DNA of 5,497 nt from Candidatus Egerieicola pullicola (GCA_018712465.1 DVGY01000107.1:1-5497); one strand, 5' to 3'. Positions 1-4,998 are shown, counted from the stretch's first letter. Notes: generated from the letters alone by a model not told the origin. Translations and numbers: made by a program.

Positions 1-176
1 AGCACCAGCCGGGTATAGGCAATGGCGGTCTTGGCGATGCGGTCCTGAAGGTCCACCGCTTCCGGCAGCGACTGTTCCAACTGACGGCGGCGGCGCTGCG
101 CTTCCTGCACTGCTTGACTGTGCCGCTGGCCGATAATCTGGTAGGCTTCTTCATAGATTTCCCGTTTTTGTTTCAC
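1..176 (-). CDS. Probable DnaC/DnaI-type replicative helicase loader, N-terminal 58 codons (partial)
   Basis: Partial gene running off the left edge. From a GTG start at 176-174 the frame reads MKQKREIYEEAYQIIGQRHS, then an Arg/Gln-rich helix (RRRRQLEQ, near residues 28-35), then LPEAVDLQDRIAKTAIAYTR. A charged N-terminal helix followed by a P-x-(I/L/V)-x-x-(I/L)-D-x-x-I-A-x-T segment is what I recall for the N-terminus of clostridial DnaC-like ATPases that load the replicative helicase. The AAA+ Walker motifs would lie outside the window, so the ATPase call is inference. The GTG overlaps the dnaD stop codon (GTGA, 4-base overlap). An AAGGAGG site at 186-192 lies 9 nt upstream, which supports this start and translational coupling. 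An earlier GTG at the end of dnaD opens a frame that stops within a few codons. The dnaD-helicase loader pairing is a common Firmicutes primosome operon. Some other DNA-binding ATPase is possible but less likely. Confidence 0.72.
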   Translation of the reverse strand, partial: MKQKREIYEEAYQIIGQRHSQAVQEAQRRRRQLEQSLPEAVDLQDRIAKTAIAYTRLV

Positions 177-1099
177 TGGTCACTGCCTCCTTTGGTGGGA
201 TAATCCGGTACTTCATCCCAAAACCGGTCCAGAGAATCCAAGTCGTAAGACGTTTGGCCTTTTTGGACGTTGCTGCTTCCCCGTTCCGGCTCTCCGGCCT
301 GGATGTCCTGCAAATTGCGGTAGCCTTTCTGCTTCCAGTTTTGCAGAATCCGGTTGGCGTAGGGAATGGCGGCCTTACCGGTATGTTTCACGGTGCGCTC
401 ATAGGCCAAGCGGAACACATCCAGATCGTAACCCAAATCCAGCCAGCGATCCAGGCATTCTTGTTCGTTGGGAATCAGTTGACGCTGATTGACTCCAAAC
501 AACGACTTGATCTGTCCCTCCAAGGACATCCGTTTAGCCAGCTGCTGCAGATATTCATCGGCTTTATGGTGGTCGTTAATCCCCCTCTGGTACCAATGGT
601 AGCACACTTTTTTGATGTAGCGAATATCATTGTGTCCCTGACCGGAGCAGAACTGCATGGCCATAATAATTACATCTGCCGGGAGACGGTAGGATTCGTA
701 AATTTGGATTACCTCTTGGATATCGGTGCTGTTCACCGGACGGTTTAAGATACTCTCCATGCTGGACAGCAAAAACCGCAGTTCTTCGTCGTCTGTCGGC
801 ACCCGAGGGCGCACCTCTCCCCCGCTGAGCACCGGGGCGGGACGAGGAGGCGCAGGCTGATCTTTTAAGGTAACGGCGCCGTGCTGGGCCCAATAAGCTA
901 AGGCGTCCTCCACCACCGATTCCGGCAGTTCCAGCAAGGAGGAAAGCAAATCACTGGTGTAGTGCCGGTCCGGATTTTGAAACAGCAAAAGCAGCACCTT
1001 CAAATACCGTCCGTCCACCTGTTTCAACTGTTGGATGGAAAGCAGGTCCGGCAAAGCAAAGTTTTTCCGAAAACTTTCAAAACAAATTTGATAATCCAT
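173..1099 (-). CDS. dnaD: DnaD-domain primosome protein (308 aa)
   Basis: DnaD-type replication protein. The family works with DnaB/DnaI in Firmicutes to remodel DNA and recruit the helicase at oriC and at restart sites, in the cytoplasm. Residues about 1-80 form a winged-helix-like N-terminal domain (RYLKVLLLLFQNPDRHYTSD). A Pro-rich linker follows at about 82-100 (QPAPPRPAP). Two tandem DnaD/DnaB-type helical repeats lie at about 107-185 and 195-267. Each ends in the family's YxxxI/VxxxW signature: Y161-IKK-V165-CYH-W169 in the first and Y247-ANR-I251-LQN-W255 in the second. The C-terminal tail SYDLDSLDRFWDEVP resembles the acidic 'SYDLDE' tails of clostridial homologues. The ATG at 1099 has GGAG 6 nt upstream. 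A -35/-10 pair lies at 1135-1163. The gene is first in an operon, and its stop overlaps the GTG of the helicase-loader gene. Length and domain order are normal for the clostridial two-repeat form. Confidence 0.93.
   Translation of the reverse strand: MDYQICFESFRKNFALPDLLSIQQLKQVDGRYLKVLLLLFQNPDRHYTSDLLSSLLELPESVVEDALAYWAQHGAVTLKDQPAPPRPAPVLSGGEVRPRVPTDDEELRFLLSSMESILNRPVNSTDIQEVIQIYESYRLPADVIIMAMQFCSGQGHNDIRYIKKVCYHWYQRGINDHHKADEYLQQLAKRMSLEGQIKSLFGVNQRQLIPNEQECLDRWLDLGYDLDVFRLAYERTVKHTGKAAIPYANRILQNWKQKGYRNLQDIQAGEPERGSSNVQKGQTSYDLDSLDRFWDEVPDYPTKGGSDQ
186..192 (-). promoter_or_regulatory. Ribosome binding site AAGGAGG inside the dnaD 3' end
   Basis: AAGGAGG on the minus strand lies 9 nt before the GTG at 176-174. 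It is embedded in the last codons of dnaD and fixes the start of the downstream helicase-loader gene. Confidence 0.75.
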
Positions 1100-1134
1100 A
1101 AGGCGCTCCTTTTCTCGGTAGGTAATCTAGCTAC

Positions 1135-1163
1135 ATCATAGCACAGGCGGAAGGGTTTTGCAA
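1135..1163 (-). promoter_or_regulatory. Sigma-A-type promoter of the dnaD operon
   Basis: On the minus strand the -35 TTGCAA (1163-1158), a 17-bp spacer and the -10 TATGAT (1140-1135) are preceded by TGC, giving an extended -10. Transcription should start near 1128, leaving a short leader of about 30 nt before the dnaD ATG. The -35 lies only 5 bp from the -35 of the oppositely directed nth promoter. Confidence 0.75.
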
Positions 1164-1168
1164 ACGGA

Positions 1169-1197
1169 TTGTCATTTTTCGGGGAATATGATAGAAT
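1169..1197 (+). promoter_or_regulatory. Sigma-A-type promoter of nth
   Basis: -35 TTGTCA (1169-1174), 17-bp spacer, -10 TAGAAT (1192-1197), with TGA immediately before the -10 (extended -10). Predicted start is near 1204, giving a leader of about 148 nt before the nth ATG. The promoter is divergent from and adjacent to the dnaD promoter. Confidence 0.7.
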
Positions 1198-1202
1198 AGA
1201 TG

Positions 1203-1219
1203 TATCGGACAAGCCGATA
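1203..1219 (+). other. Hairpin at the predicted 5' end of the nth leader
   Basis: TATCGG (1203-1208) pairs perfectly with CCGATA (1214-1219) around the loop ACAAG. The hairpin falls at the predicted transcription start, so it could cap the mRNA 5' end. CGGACA (1206-1211) could instead pair with TGTCCG (1248-1253), which excludes this hairpin. No T-run follows, so it is not a terminator. Confidence 0.45.
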
Positions 1220-1330
1220 TATCCGATTCCTCTTTTGATGGGCCAAATGTCCGGCCGATCATTTTGCCTGCCGGCAAAAAACAAGAAAAATCAATAAGAC
1301 GGAGTGATAGATCAGACAAGCCGACGTATC
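1204..1330 (+). repeat. Imperfect direct repeat in the nth leader
   Basis: The unit ATCGGACAAGCCGATATATC (starting 1204) recurs as ATCAGACAAGCCGACGTATC (starting 1311). The copies are 107 bp apart and match at 17 of 20 positions, with a GACAAGCCGA core identical in both. The first copy forms a hairpin and the second does not. The core CCGAT also appears at 1223-1227 and 1255-1259. I do not recognise a known operator or riboswitch. Confidence 0.5.
1262..1279 (+). other. Stem-loop in the nth leader
   Basis: TTTTGCC (1262-1268) and GGCAAAA (1273-1279) form a perfect 7-bp stem with the loop TGCC. No U-run follows on either strand (the plus side continues AACAAGAAAAA), so it does not look like an intrinsic terminator. 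It may be a leader structure or simply chance. Confidence 0.4.
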
Positions 1331-1339
1331 TTCCCCACC

Positions 1340-1346
1340 GAGGTGA
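1340..1346 (+). promoter_or_regulatory. Ribosome binding site that sets the nth start
   Basis: GAGGTGA is a 7-base match to the anti-Shine-Dalgarno and lies 5 nt before the ATG at 1352. It argues against the upstream in-frame GTG at 1304, which has only a GGAG directly abutting or overlapping it. Confidence 0.8.
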
Positions 1347-1351
1347 AACAA

Positions 1352-2029
1352 ATGACAAAAAAACAGCGGGCAGAAAAGGCTGTCCAGCTTTTAAAGGAAA
1401 AATACCCTTTGGCGGAATGCTCTCTGGAATACCGCCATCCCTATGAACTATTGATCTCCACTCGGCTTTCCGCCCAGTGCACCGACGCCCGGGTGAATAT
1501 TGTCACCAAGGAACTGTTCGGCAAATACGACACTTTAGAAAAATTAGCCAATGCGGAATATGAGGACATTTTAGCCATTGTAAAACCCTGCGGCCTAGGC
1601 AACACCAAAGCCAAGGATGTGATCGGCATCGCCAAGGGACTGCTGGAACGGTTCGACGGCCAAGTACCGGCCACCATGGAAGAGCTCACCAGTCTGCCGG
1701 GAGTAGGGCGAAAAACCGCCAACCTGATTTTAGGAGATGTATTCCATCTACCTGCCATTGTCACCGACACCCACTGCATCCGCATCTGCGGACGGCTGGG
1801 ATTAACCGACTCCACCAATCCGGCGGTGGTGGAAAAGCAGCTCAAAGCCATTGTCCCGCCTCAAGAAGGCAGCGATTTCTGTCACCGGCTGGTGCATTTT
1901 GGCCGGGAAGTGTGCAAAGCTCAAAAGCCGGTATGCGAAGAGTGCACCTTGCGGGAAATCTGTAAGAATCCCCCCAAGGCCAAGCCCGGCAAAACTGCCT
2001 CGGCAGCCAAAAAAGCCAGCAGCAAATAA
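1352..2029 (+). CDS. nth: Endonuclease III, DNA glycosylase/AP lyase (225 aa)
   Basis: Base-excision repair enzyme that removes oxidised pyrimidines and cleaves the abasic site by beta-elimination. Residues 113-131 hold the helix-hairpin-helix, with the LPGVGRKTAN motif containing the catalytic Lys at 121. The catalytic Asp is D139 in VTDTHCIR. The C-terminal [4Fe-4S] cluster ligands are C188, C195, C198 and C204 in the exact C-x6-C-x2-C-x5-C spacing. Each key residue is one position on from the E. coli Nth numbering I recall, so the fold is intact. TDTHC in place of VDTHV is, as I recall, a common clostridial variant. The tail after residue 207 is rich in Lys, Ala and Pro and probably disordered. 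ATG 1352 is chosen because of GAGGTGA 5 nt upstream and a family-typical length. The gene is monocistronic with its own promoter and leader, and it converges on the next gene. Confidence 0.96.
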   Translation: MTKKQRAEKAVQLLKEKYPLAECSLEYRHPYELLISTRLSAQCTDARVNIVTKELFGKYDTLEKLANAEYEDILAIVKPCGLGNTKAKDVIGIAKGLLERFDGQVPATMEELTSLPGVGRKTANLILGDVFHLPAIVTDTHCIRICGRLGLTDSTNPAVVEKQLKAIVPPQEGSDFCHRLVHFGREVCKAQKPVCEECTLREICKNPPKAKPGKTASAAKKASSK

Positions 2030-2034
2030 TAGGT

Positions 2035-2075
2035 AAAAATCCGGCCAGGAGCCTTCCTGACCGGATCTTGTTTTT
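2035..2075. terminator. Bidirectional intrinsic terminator between nth and the DHHW gene
   Basis: The stem 2039-2050 / 2055-2066 (ATCCGG...CCGGAT outer, AGGA/TCCT inner) surrounds the loop GCCT. On the plus strand it has one C-A mismatch and is followed by CTTGTTTTT (2067-2075). On the minus strand the mismatch becomes a G-U wobble and the hairpin runs into TTTTT (2039-2035). It lies 10 nt after the nth stop and about 25 nt after the DHHW stop, so it can serve both convergent genes. Confidence 0.85.
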
Positions 2076-2090
2076 GATTTCATTTCTGCC

Positions 2091-3164
2091 TTACAGAATC
2101 CGCTCCATATCGCTGATGCGGGAAGGAGTGCCTGTGGCGTTGAGGTTATTGCAGAAGATTACGTCATCAATTCCCTTTTCCTGACAAAGGGTTTTGATGC
2201 TGCCGTTATAATACCGGTAATCCACTACATACACGTCCTGGTAATCATCCACCAAGAAGGGGACGAAAGCGTTGCCAAAGCTTTCCTTAATCACCAGAAC
2301 GGCACTGCCGTCGGTACGGGTAGGATTGTGAATTTCTTCATAAGGCTGATCTCCGCCGATAAAGCAGTTATACTTGGCGCCTCGACCGTAGTCGGTGGCG
2401 TCATACACTACTTTCCAGGGAGTGACATTGCCGTTTTTGTCGGTGAAGGTCATTTCATTGGTAGAAGAGGGCAGATAAGCCACTAAGGTGTCCGGATTGT
2501 TGCCCAAAGCAGGATTGTCCCCGCTGTCCTCATAATAACTTCCCAGGAAATTATCAAAGGTCATAGTTTCATAATCCTCCAGCGCCTTGGGCTCCACCCC
2601 TTTTACTTGGCAGAACTGCTGATAGGCGTAATACGCTCCCAAAGCGGTCCAGTGATGGTCGGTGCGGAAGTAAAGATATTCCGTTTTATGCTGACGGAGG
2701 GTGTCATAGATCGGCACCGCCACTGCTCCATTGGTGAGATGGTCATAGATGAAATCACAGACTTCCCCTTGGTTGCTCCAGCCCATTTCCTTCTGCACGG
2801 CATTGGAAAAATCGATGCCGCAGGCCAACGGAACGGCAATGTTGTACACGGTAGAAATTCCCTGCAATTCCTGGGCTGCCTGGCTGACGGTTTGGCAATA
2901 TTCCAAGGTATTGCTTTCGCTGAACCCGTAAGTGCTATAGCCTCGGTTGCCGGAAATATAGATCGTTCCGGATTTCGTGGGGGCGGTTTGAATGGTATCG
3001 GCATCTTCGTTATAAGCCGGTTCTTCCGTTACCGGTTGGGCCGCCTCCTGCTCCGATTGGGAAAGGGTTTGAGAGACATTGTCCACCTGCTCCCCATTTC
3101 CACAACCAGCTAAACTCAAAAGCAACGCTGCCGCCAAAACTACAGCCAGCCATTTCCGCTTCAT
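2091..3164 (-). CDS. DHHW-family secreted lipoprotein, SGNH/AlgJ-like fold (357 aa)
   Basis: Extracytoplasmic lipoprotein. MKRKW, a hydrophobic stretch (6-18) and the lipobox LAGC with lipid-accepting C21 form the signal peptide. A Ser/Glu/Gln-rich linker follows at about 24-65. The globular part carries the namesake motif in YFRTDHHWTALGAYYAY (D169 H170 H171 W172) and a downstream KESFGNAF with S295. In the related AlgJ/AlgX acetyltransferases, Asp and His from one motif and a Ser from another make the SGNH-type triad; assigning D169, H171 (or H170) and S295 here is inference. DHHW proteins are often found beside MBOAT (AlgI/DltB-like) genes and linked to O-acetylation of surface polymers. 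No such gene adjoins this one, so the substrate is unknown. ATG 3164 is chosen because it begins the signal peptide, has AAAGGAAG upstream, and follows a promoter at 3199-3227. A 47-codon upstream extension of the frame would start above that promoter. Confidence 0.85.
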   Translation of the reverse strand: MKRKWLAVVLAAALLLSLAGCGNGEQVDNVSQTLSQSEQEAAQPVTEEPAYNEDADTIQTAPTKSGTIYISGNRGYSTYGFSESNTLEYCQTVSQAAQELQGISTVYNIAVPLACGIDFSNAVQKEMGWSNQGEVCDFIYDHLTNGAVAVPIYDTLRQHKTEYLYFRTDHHWTALGAYYAYQQFCQVKGVEPKALEDYETMTFDNFLGSYYEDSGDNPALGNNPDTLVAYLPSSTNEMTFTDKNGNVTPWKVVYDATDYGRGAKYNCFIGGDQPYEEIHNPTRTDGSAVLVIKESFGNAFVPFLVDDYQDVYVVDYRYYNGSIKTLCQEKGIDDVIFCNNLNATGTPSRISDMERIL

Positions 3165-3198
3165 AAGCAACTTCCTTTCACAATGAAATTCTGTCCCC

Positions 3199-3227
3199 AT
3201 TGTATCAGAAAAATGTTCCGGTGTAAA
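3199..3227 (-). promoter_or_regulatory. Sigma-A-type promoter of the DHHW lipoprotein gene
   Basis: Minus strand: -35 TTTACA (3227-3222), 17-bp spacer, -10 TACAAT (3204-3199), with TGA just before the -10 (extended). Predicted start is near 3192, about 28 nt before the ATG at 3164. Confidence 0.75.
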
Positions 3228-3342
3228 CCAATCTTTCGGTTTTTCTGCGGAATTTTTTGACAGATGTCGTTTTTTGAAATTTGATCCAAGCTTCAACGAT
3301 CTCACATTCTGGACACAGAACTATCGCAAAACTGGGCTGGTC
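3228..3342. other. Intergenic stretch without a recognisable gene
   Basis: Between the leftward lipoprotein promoter and the rightward riboswitch promoter I see no coding sequence. It is T-rich, with runs at 3253-3258 and 3270-3275. A consensus TTGACA (3257-3262) is followed after 17 bp by only a poor -10 (TTTGAT, 3280-3285), so a second plus-strand start is possible but weakly supported. Confidence 0.4.
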
Positions 3343-3371
3343 TTGTCAAACAGGAAAAAGTATGTTATAGT
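3343..3371 (+). promoter_or_regulatory. Promoter of the riboswitch-CDF exporter transcript
   Basis: -35 TTGTCA (3343-3348), 17-bp spacer, -10 TATAGT (3366-3371), with TGT before the -10 (extended). Predicted start is near 3378, some 35 nt upstream of riboswitch helix P1, so the whole aptamer is transcribed. Confidence 0.8.
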
Positions 3372-3413
3372 ATAGGCATCACTTTGCACTGCACACTGAA
3401 AAGCTTACAGTAC

Positions 3414-3486
3414 AAACTGAGCAGGCCGATTGGAGCCGGGCCGTCTTGACGGCAGCAGAGCGACTTACGTCTCTGCGGGACAGTTT
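3414..3486 (+). promoter_or_regulatory. NiCo (czcD) riboswitch aptamer
   Basis: Metal-sensing four-way-junction RNA of the czcD/NiCo class, reported to bind Co(II)/Ni(II) cooperatively and also reported to respond to Fe(II). P1 is AAACTG (3414-3419) with CAGTTT (3481-3486). P2 is very short (CC 3426-3427 / GG 3432-3433). P3 is GCCGT (3440-3444) / ACGGC (3449-3453) with loop CTTG. P4 is GCAGAG (3455-3460) / CTCTGC (3471-3476). The junction segments ACTGAGCAGGC, AGCCGGGC, CGGCA and GCGGGACAGT match the class sequence as I remember it from the structurally solved Erysipelotrichaceae example. The aptamer sits directly upstream of a CDF exporter, the usual target. Its P1 and P4 3' strands overlap the terminator at 3471-3503. 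The class call is strong, but which metal acts in vivo cannot be read from sequence. Confidence 0.93.
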
Positions 3487-3503
3487 CCCGCAGAGGCTTT
3501 TTT
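3471..3503 (+). terminator. Riboswitch-controlled intrinsic terminator
   Basis: CTCTGCGGGA (3471-3480) and TCCCGCAGAG (3486-3495) form a perfect 10-bp stem with loop CAGTT, followed by GC and six T (3498-3503). The left arm contains the 3' strand of P4, and the loop plus right arm take up the 3' strand of P1. Terminator and aptamer are therefore mutually exclusive, and ligand binding should cause read-through (an ON switch). Confidence 0.93.
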
Positions 3504-3533
3504 CGTCCTGGGGCAGAAATCCTTCGGTGGCAG

Positions 3534-3576
3534 CTGCATAGGAATAGAATACCAAGATGCAGAAAGGAAATTCCTA
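3534..3576 (+). promoter_or_regulatory. Competing hairpins around the CDF ribosome binding site
   Basis: TAGGAAT (3539-3545) is complementary to ATTCCTA (3570-3576), which reaches the A of the start codon and encloses the Shine-Dalgarno AAAGGAA (3564-3570). CTGCAT (3534-3539) is complementary to ATGCAG (3557-3562) just upstream of that site. The two pairings cannot form together as nested helices. This could be a translational control layer or chance. Confidence 0.35.
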
Positions 3577-4496
3577 TGAGCAAAACCAAAAAATCCAACC
3601 AGCAGATTGCCATGATGGTGGGACGGAATACTATCTTCGGAAATCTGTTTTTAAGTATCCTGAAACTGTTTGCCGGTTTTTTCGGCCATTCTCAAGCCTT
3701 GATCAGCGACGGTATCGACTCTTTAAGCGATGTGTTCAGCACCATCATTGCGATGATCGGGGTAAAACTGGCGGCCCGGCAGGCGGACACCAGCCATCCC
3801 TACGGCCACGAACGATTTGAATGCGTGGCTGCCCTGATCCTCTCCTTTATCATCGCCTTTGCAGGCATTATGATTGGCTGGAACGGCATCAACTCCATCC
3901 TGGACGGCAGTTATGCCCTCAAAGAAGTTCCCGGCTTTTTGGCTATGGGAGTGGCTGTGGTGTCCATCGCCGGAAAAGAAGGAATGTTTTGGTACACCCG
4001 TTATTACGCCAAGCGTATCCGCTCCTCTGCGCTGATGGCCAACGCCTGGAACTACCGCAGCGACGCTCTTTCTTCCATCGGTAGCTTTATCGGTATTTTA
4101 GGTGCTATGCTGGGCTGGCCGGTCTGCGATTCCATTGCCAGCGTGGTGATCTGCGTCTTTATCCTGAAATCCGCCTACCAAGCGTTTATGGACGCAGTGA
4201 GCAAGATGACTGACCAGAGCTGTGACAAGGAAACAGAAGAAGCCATCCTCAACACCGTTTCCCAGGTAGAAGGAGTGGCACGGGTGGATTTGGTCCAAAC
4301 CAGACAGTTTGGTAGCCGGAGTTATGTGGACATTGAGATTTCCGCCCCCTCCAATCTGACCCTGCTGGAAGGGCACAACATTGCCCAAAAGGTACACGAC
4401 GCAGTGGAAAAGGAATTCCCGGAAGTAAAACACTGCATGGTACACGTCAACCCTTACTTCACTGTTCCGCCGCAAAAAACAGACCCCGAAAAATAA
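3576..4496 (+). CDS. Cation diffusion facilitator metal exporter (306 aa)
   Basis: CDF-family divalent-metal/proton antiporter of the cytoplasmic membrane, expected to pump out Co/Ni or Fe because a NiCo riboswitch controls it. Six membrane segments are visible at about 19-37, 39-64, 84-106, 117-139, 154-179 and 181-203. A cytoplasmic ferredoxin-like domain follows at about 215-295. Transport-site ligands by alignment with E. coli YiiP from memory are D48 and D52 in TM2 (DGIDSLSDV), and N159 and D163 in TM5 (AWNYRSDALSS), where most relatives have His rather than Asn. Loop site B is kept as D71, H74 and H78 (ADTSHPYGHERFE). In the C-terminal domain H267 and H290 match ligands, while D252 and N292 replace YiiP His and Asp. 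ATG 3576 follows AAAGGAA by 5 nt. The length is normal. It is a single-gene unit ended by a strong terminator. Metal specificity is not settled by sequence. Confidence 0.94.
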   Translation: MSKTKKSNQQIAMMVGRNTIFGNLFLSILKLFAGFFGHSQALISDGIDSLSDVFSTIIAMIGVKLAARQADTSHPYGHERFECVAALILSFIIAFAGIMIGWNGINSILDGSYALKEVPGFLAMGVAVVSIAGKEGMFWYTRYYAKRIRSSALMANAWNYRSDALSSIGSFIGILGAMLGWPVCDSIASVVICVFILKSAYQAFMDAVSKMTDQSCDKETEEAILNTVSQVEGVARVDLVQTRQFGSRSYVDIEISAPSNLTLLEGHNIAQKVHDAVEKEFPEVKHCMVHVNPYFTVPPQKTDPEK

Positions 4497-4506
4497 TACT
4501 GCAAAG

Positions 4507-4548
4507 AAAAAGGTGCCTCTCCGATTTTGGAGAAGCACCCTATTTTTT
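4507..4548. terminator. Bidirectional intrinsic terminator between the CDF and flavodoxin-like genes
   Basis: GGTGCCTCTCC (4512-4522) pairs with GGAGAAGCACC (4529-4539) around loop GATTTT, with one C-A mismatch on the plus strand and one G-U wobble on the minus strand. TTTTTT (4543-4548) follows on plus and TTTTT (4511-4507) follows on minus. It sits between two convergent genes (stops at 4496 and 4564) and can end both. Confidence 0.87.
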
Positions 4549-4563
4549 GTCTGAAAAGAGAAC

Positions 4564-4989
4564 TTAGCCCACCAAGGAGTCTACGATCTTCGCAGTCCAG
4601 TCAACACATTCTGTCTTCTGGGCATCTTCCAGCTTGCCCTTCTTGAACAGGCCGCCTTTCACCTCAACCTGCTTGACGTTGCCTACCACGACGCCCAGCT
4701 TTTCGGCAGAAGCCTTCATTTCGTCCACACAGCCATATTCCGTACCAATGCAGACAATGGCCATATTCTTGACCCGGTTGGGGTTCAGGTTAGAGATGAA
4801 CTTCATTACGTCGGAATCCGCTTTTTTGCCGCCTTCCACGCAGATGACCACCAACTTTTGATTTTCCATGTTATATGCCGGGGGGATCTGGTCGATCTTT
4901 GCCTGCTGGCTGCGGCCAATGGCTTCTGCCATTTCGCTGGCATTGCCGGCTTTTCCTTTGTACAATACCGTCATTTTAATTTTAGCCAT
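4564..4989 (-). CDS. Flavodoxin-fold protein with atypical FMN loop (141 aa)
   Basis: Small cytoplasmic alpha/beta protein with flavodoxin-like layout: strand 1 IKMTVLY (4-10), a loop and helix KGKAGNASEMAEAIG (11-25), strand KLVVICVEGG (45-54), strand MAIVCIGTE (76-84), and a C-terminal helix. Its length is close to short-chain flavodoxins. In true flavodoxins the first loop is (S/T)xTGNT and binds FMN phosphate; here it reads GKAGNA, losing both hydroxyl residues. The aromatic residues that usually flank the flavin are not obvious, so FMN binding is doubtful and the function unknown. ATG 4989 is chosen because GGAGG (4999-5003) lies 9 nt upstream; the ATG at 4998 abuts that site. It has its own promoter and a leader hairpin, is monocistronic, and shares a terminator with the CDF gene. 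A Rossmann-like fold of another family cannot be excluded. Confidence 0.72.
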   Translation of the reverse strand: MAKIKMTVLYKGKAGNASEMAEAIGRSQQAKIDQIPPAYNMENQKLVVICVEGGKKADSDVMKFISNLNPNRVKNMAIVCIGTEYGCVDEMKASAEKLGVVVGNVKQVEVKGGLFKKGKLEDAQKTECVDWTAKIVDSLVG

Positions 4990-4998
4990 GAATAACAT

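Noticed and set aside
254..748. Long plus-strand open frame opposite dnaD
   Set aside because: It is antisense to a well-supported DnaD protein, has no ribosome binding site or recognisable domain, and is a codon-bias shadow.
1238..1297. 19-codon ATG frame in the nth leader as a leader peptide
   Set aside because: There is no Shine-Dalgarno upstream and no residue run suggesting attenuation, and it spans the stem at 1262-1279.
1304..1351. GTG at 1304 as an upstream start adding 16 residues to endonuclease III
   Set aside because: The added residues do not resemble the Nth N-terminus, they overlap the second repeat copy, and ATG 1352 has the better-spaced GAGGTGA site.
3257..3285. Second plus-strand promoter with perfect TTGACA upstream of the riboswitch
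   Set aside because: The matching -10 (TTTGAT) is poor and a much better promoter lies at 3343-3371.
3165..3305. 47-residue N-terminal extension of the DHHW protein
   Set aside because: It would place the signal peptide internally and start upstream of the promoter at 3199-3227.
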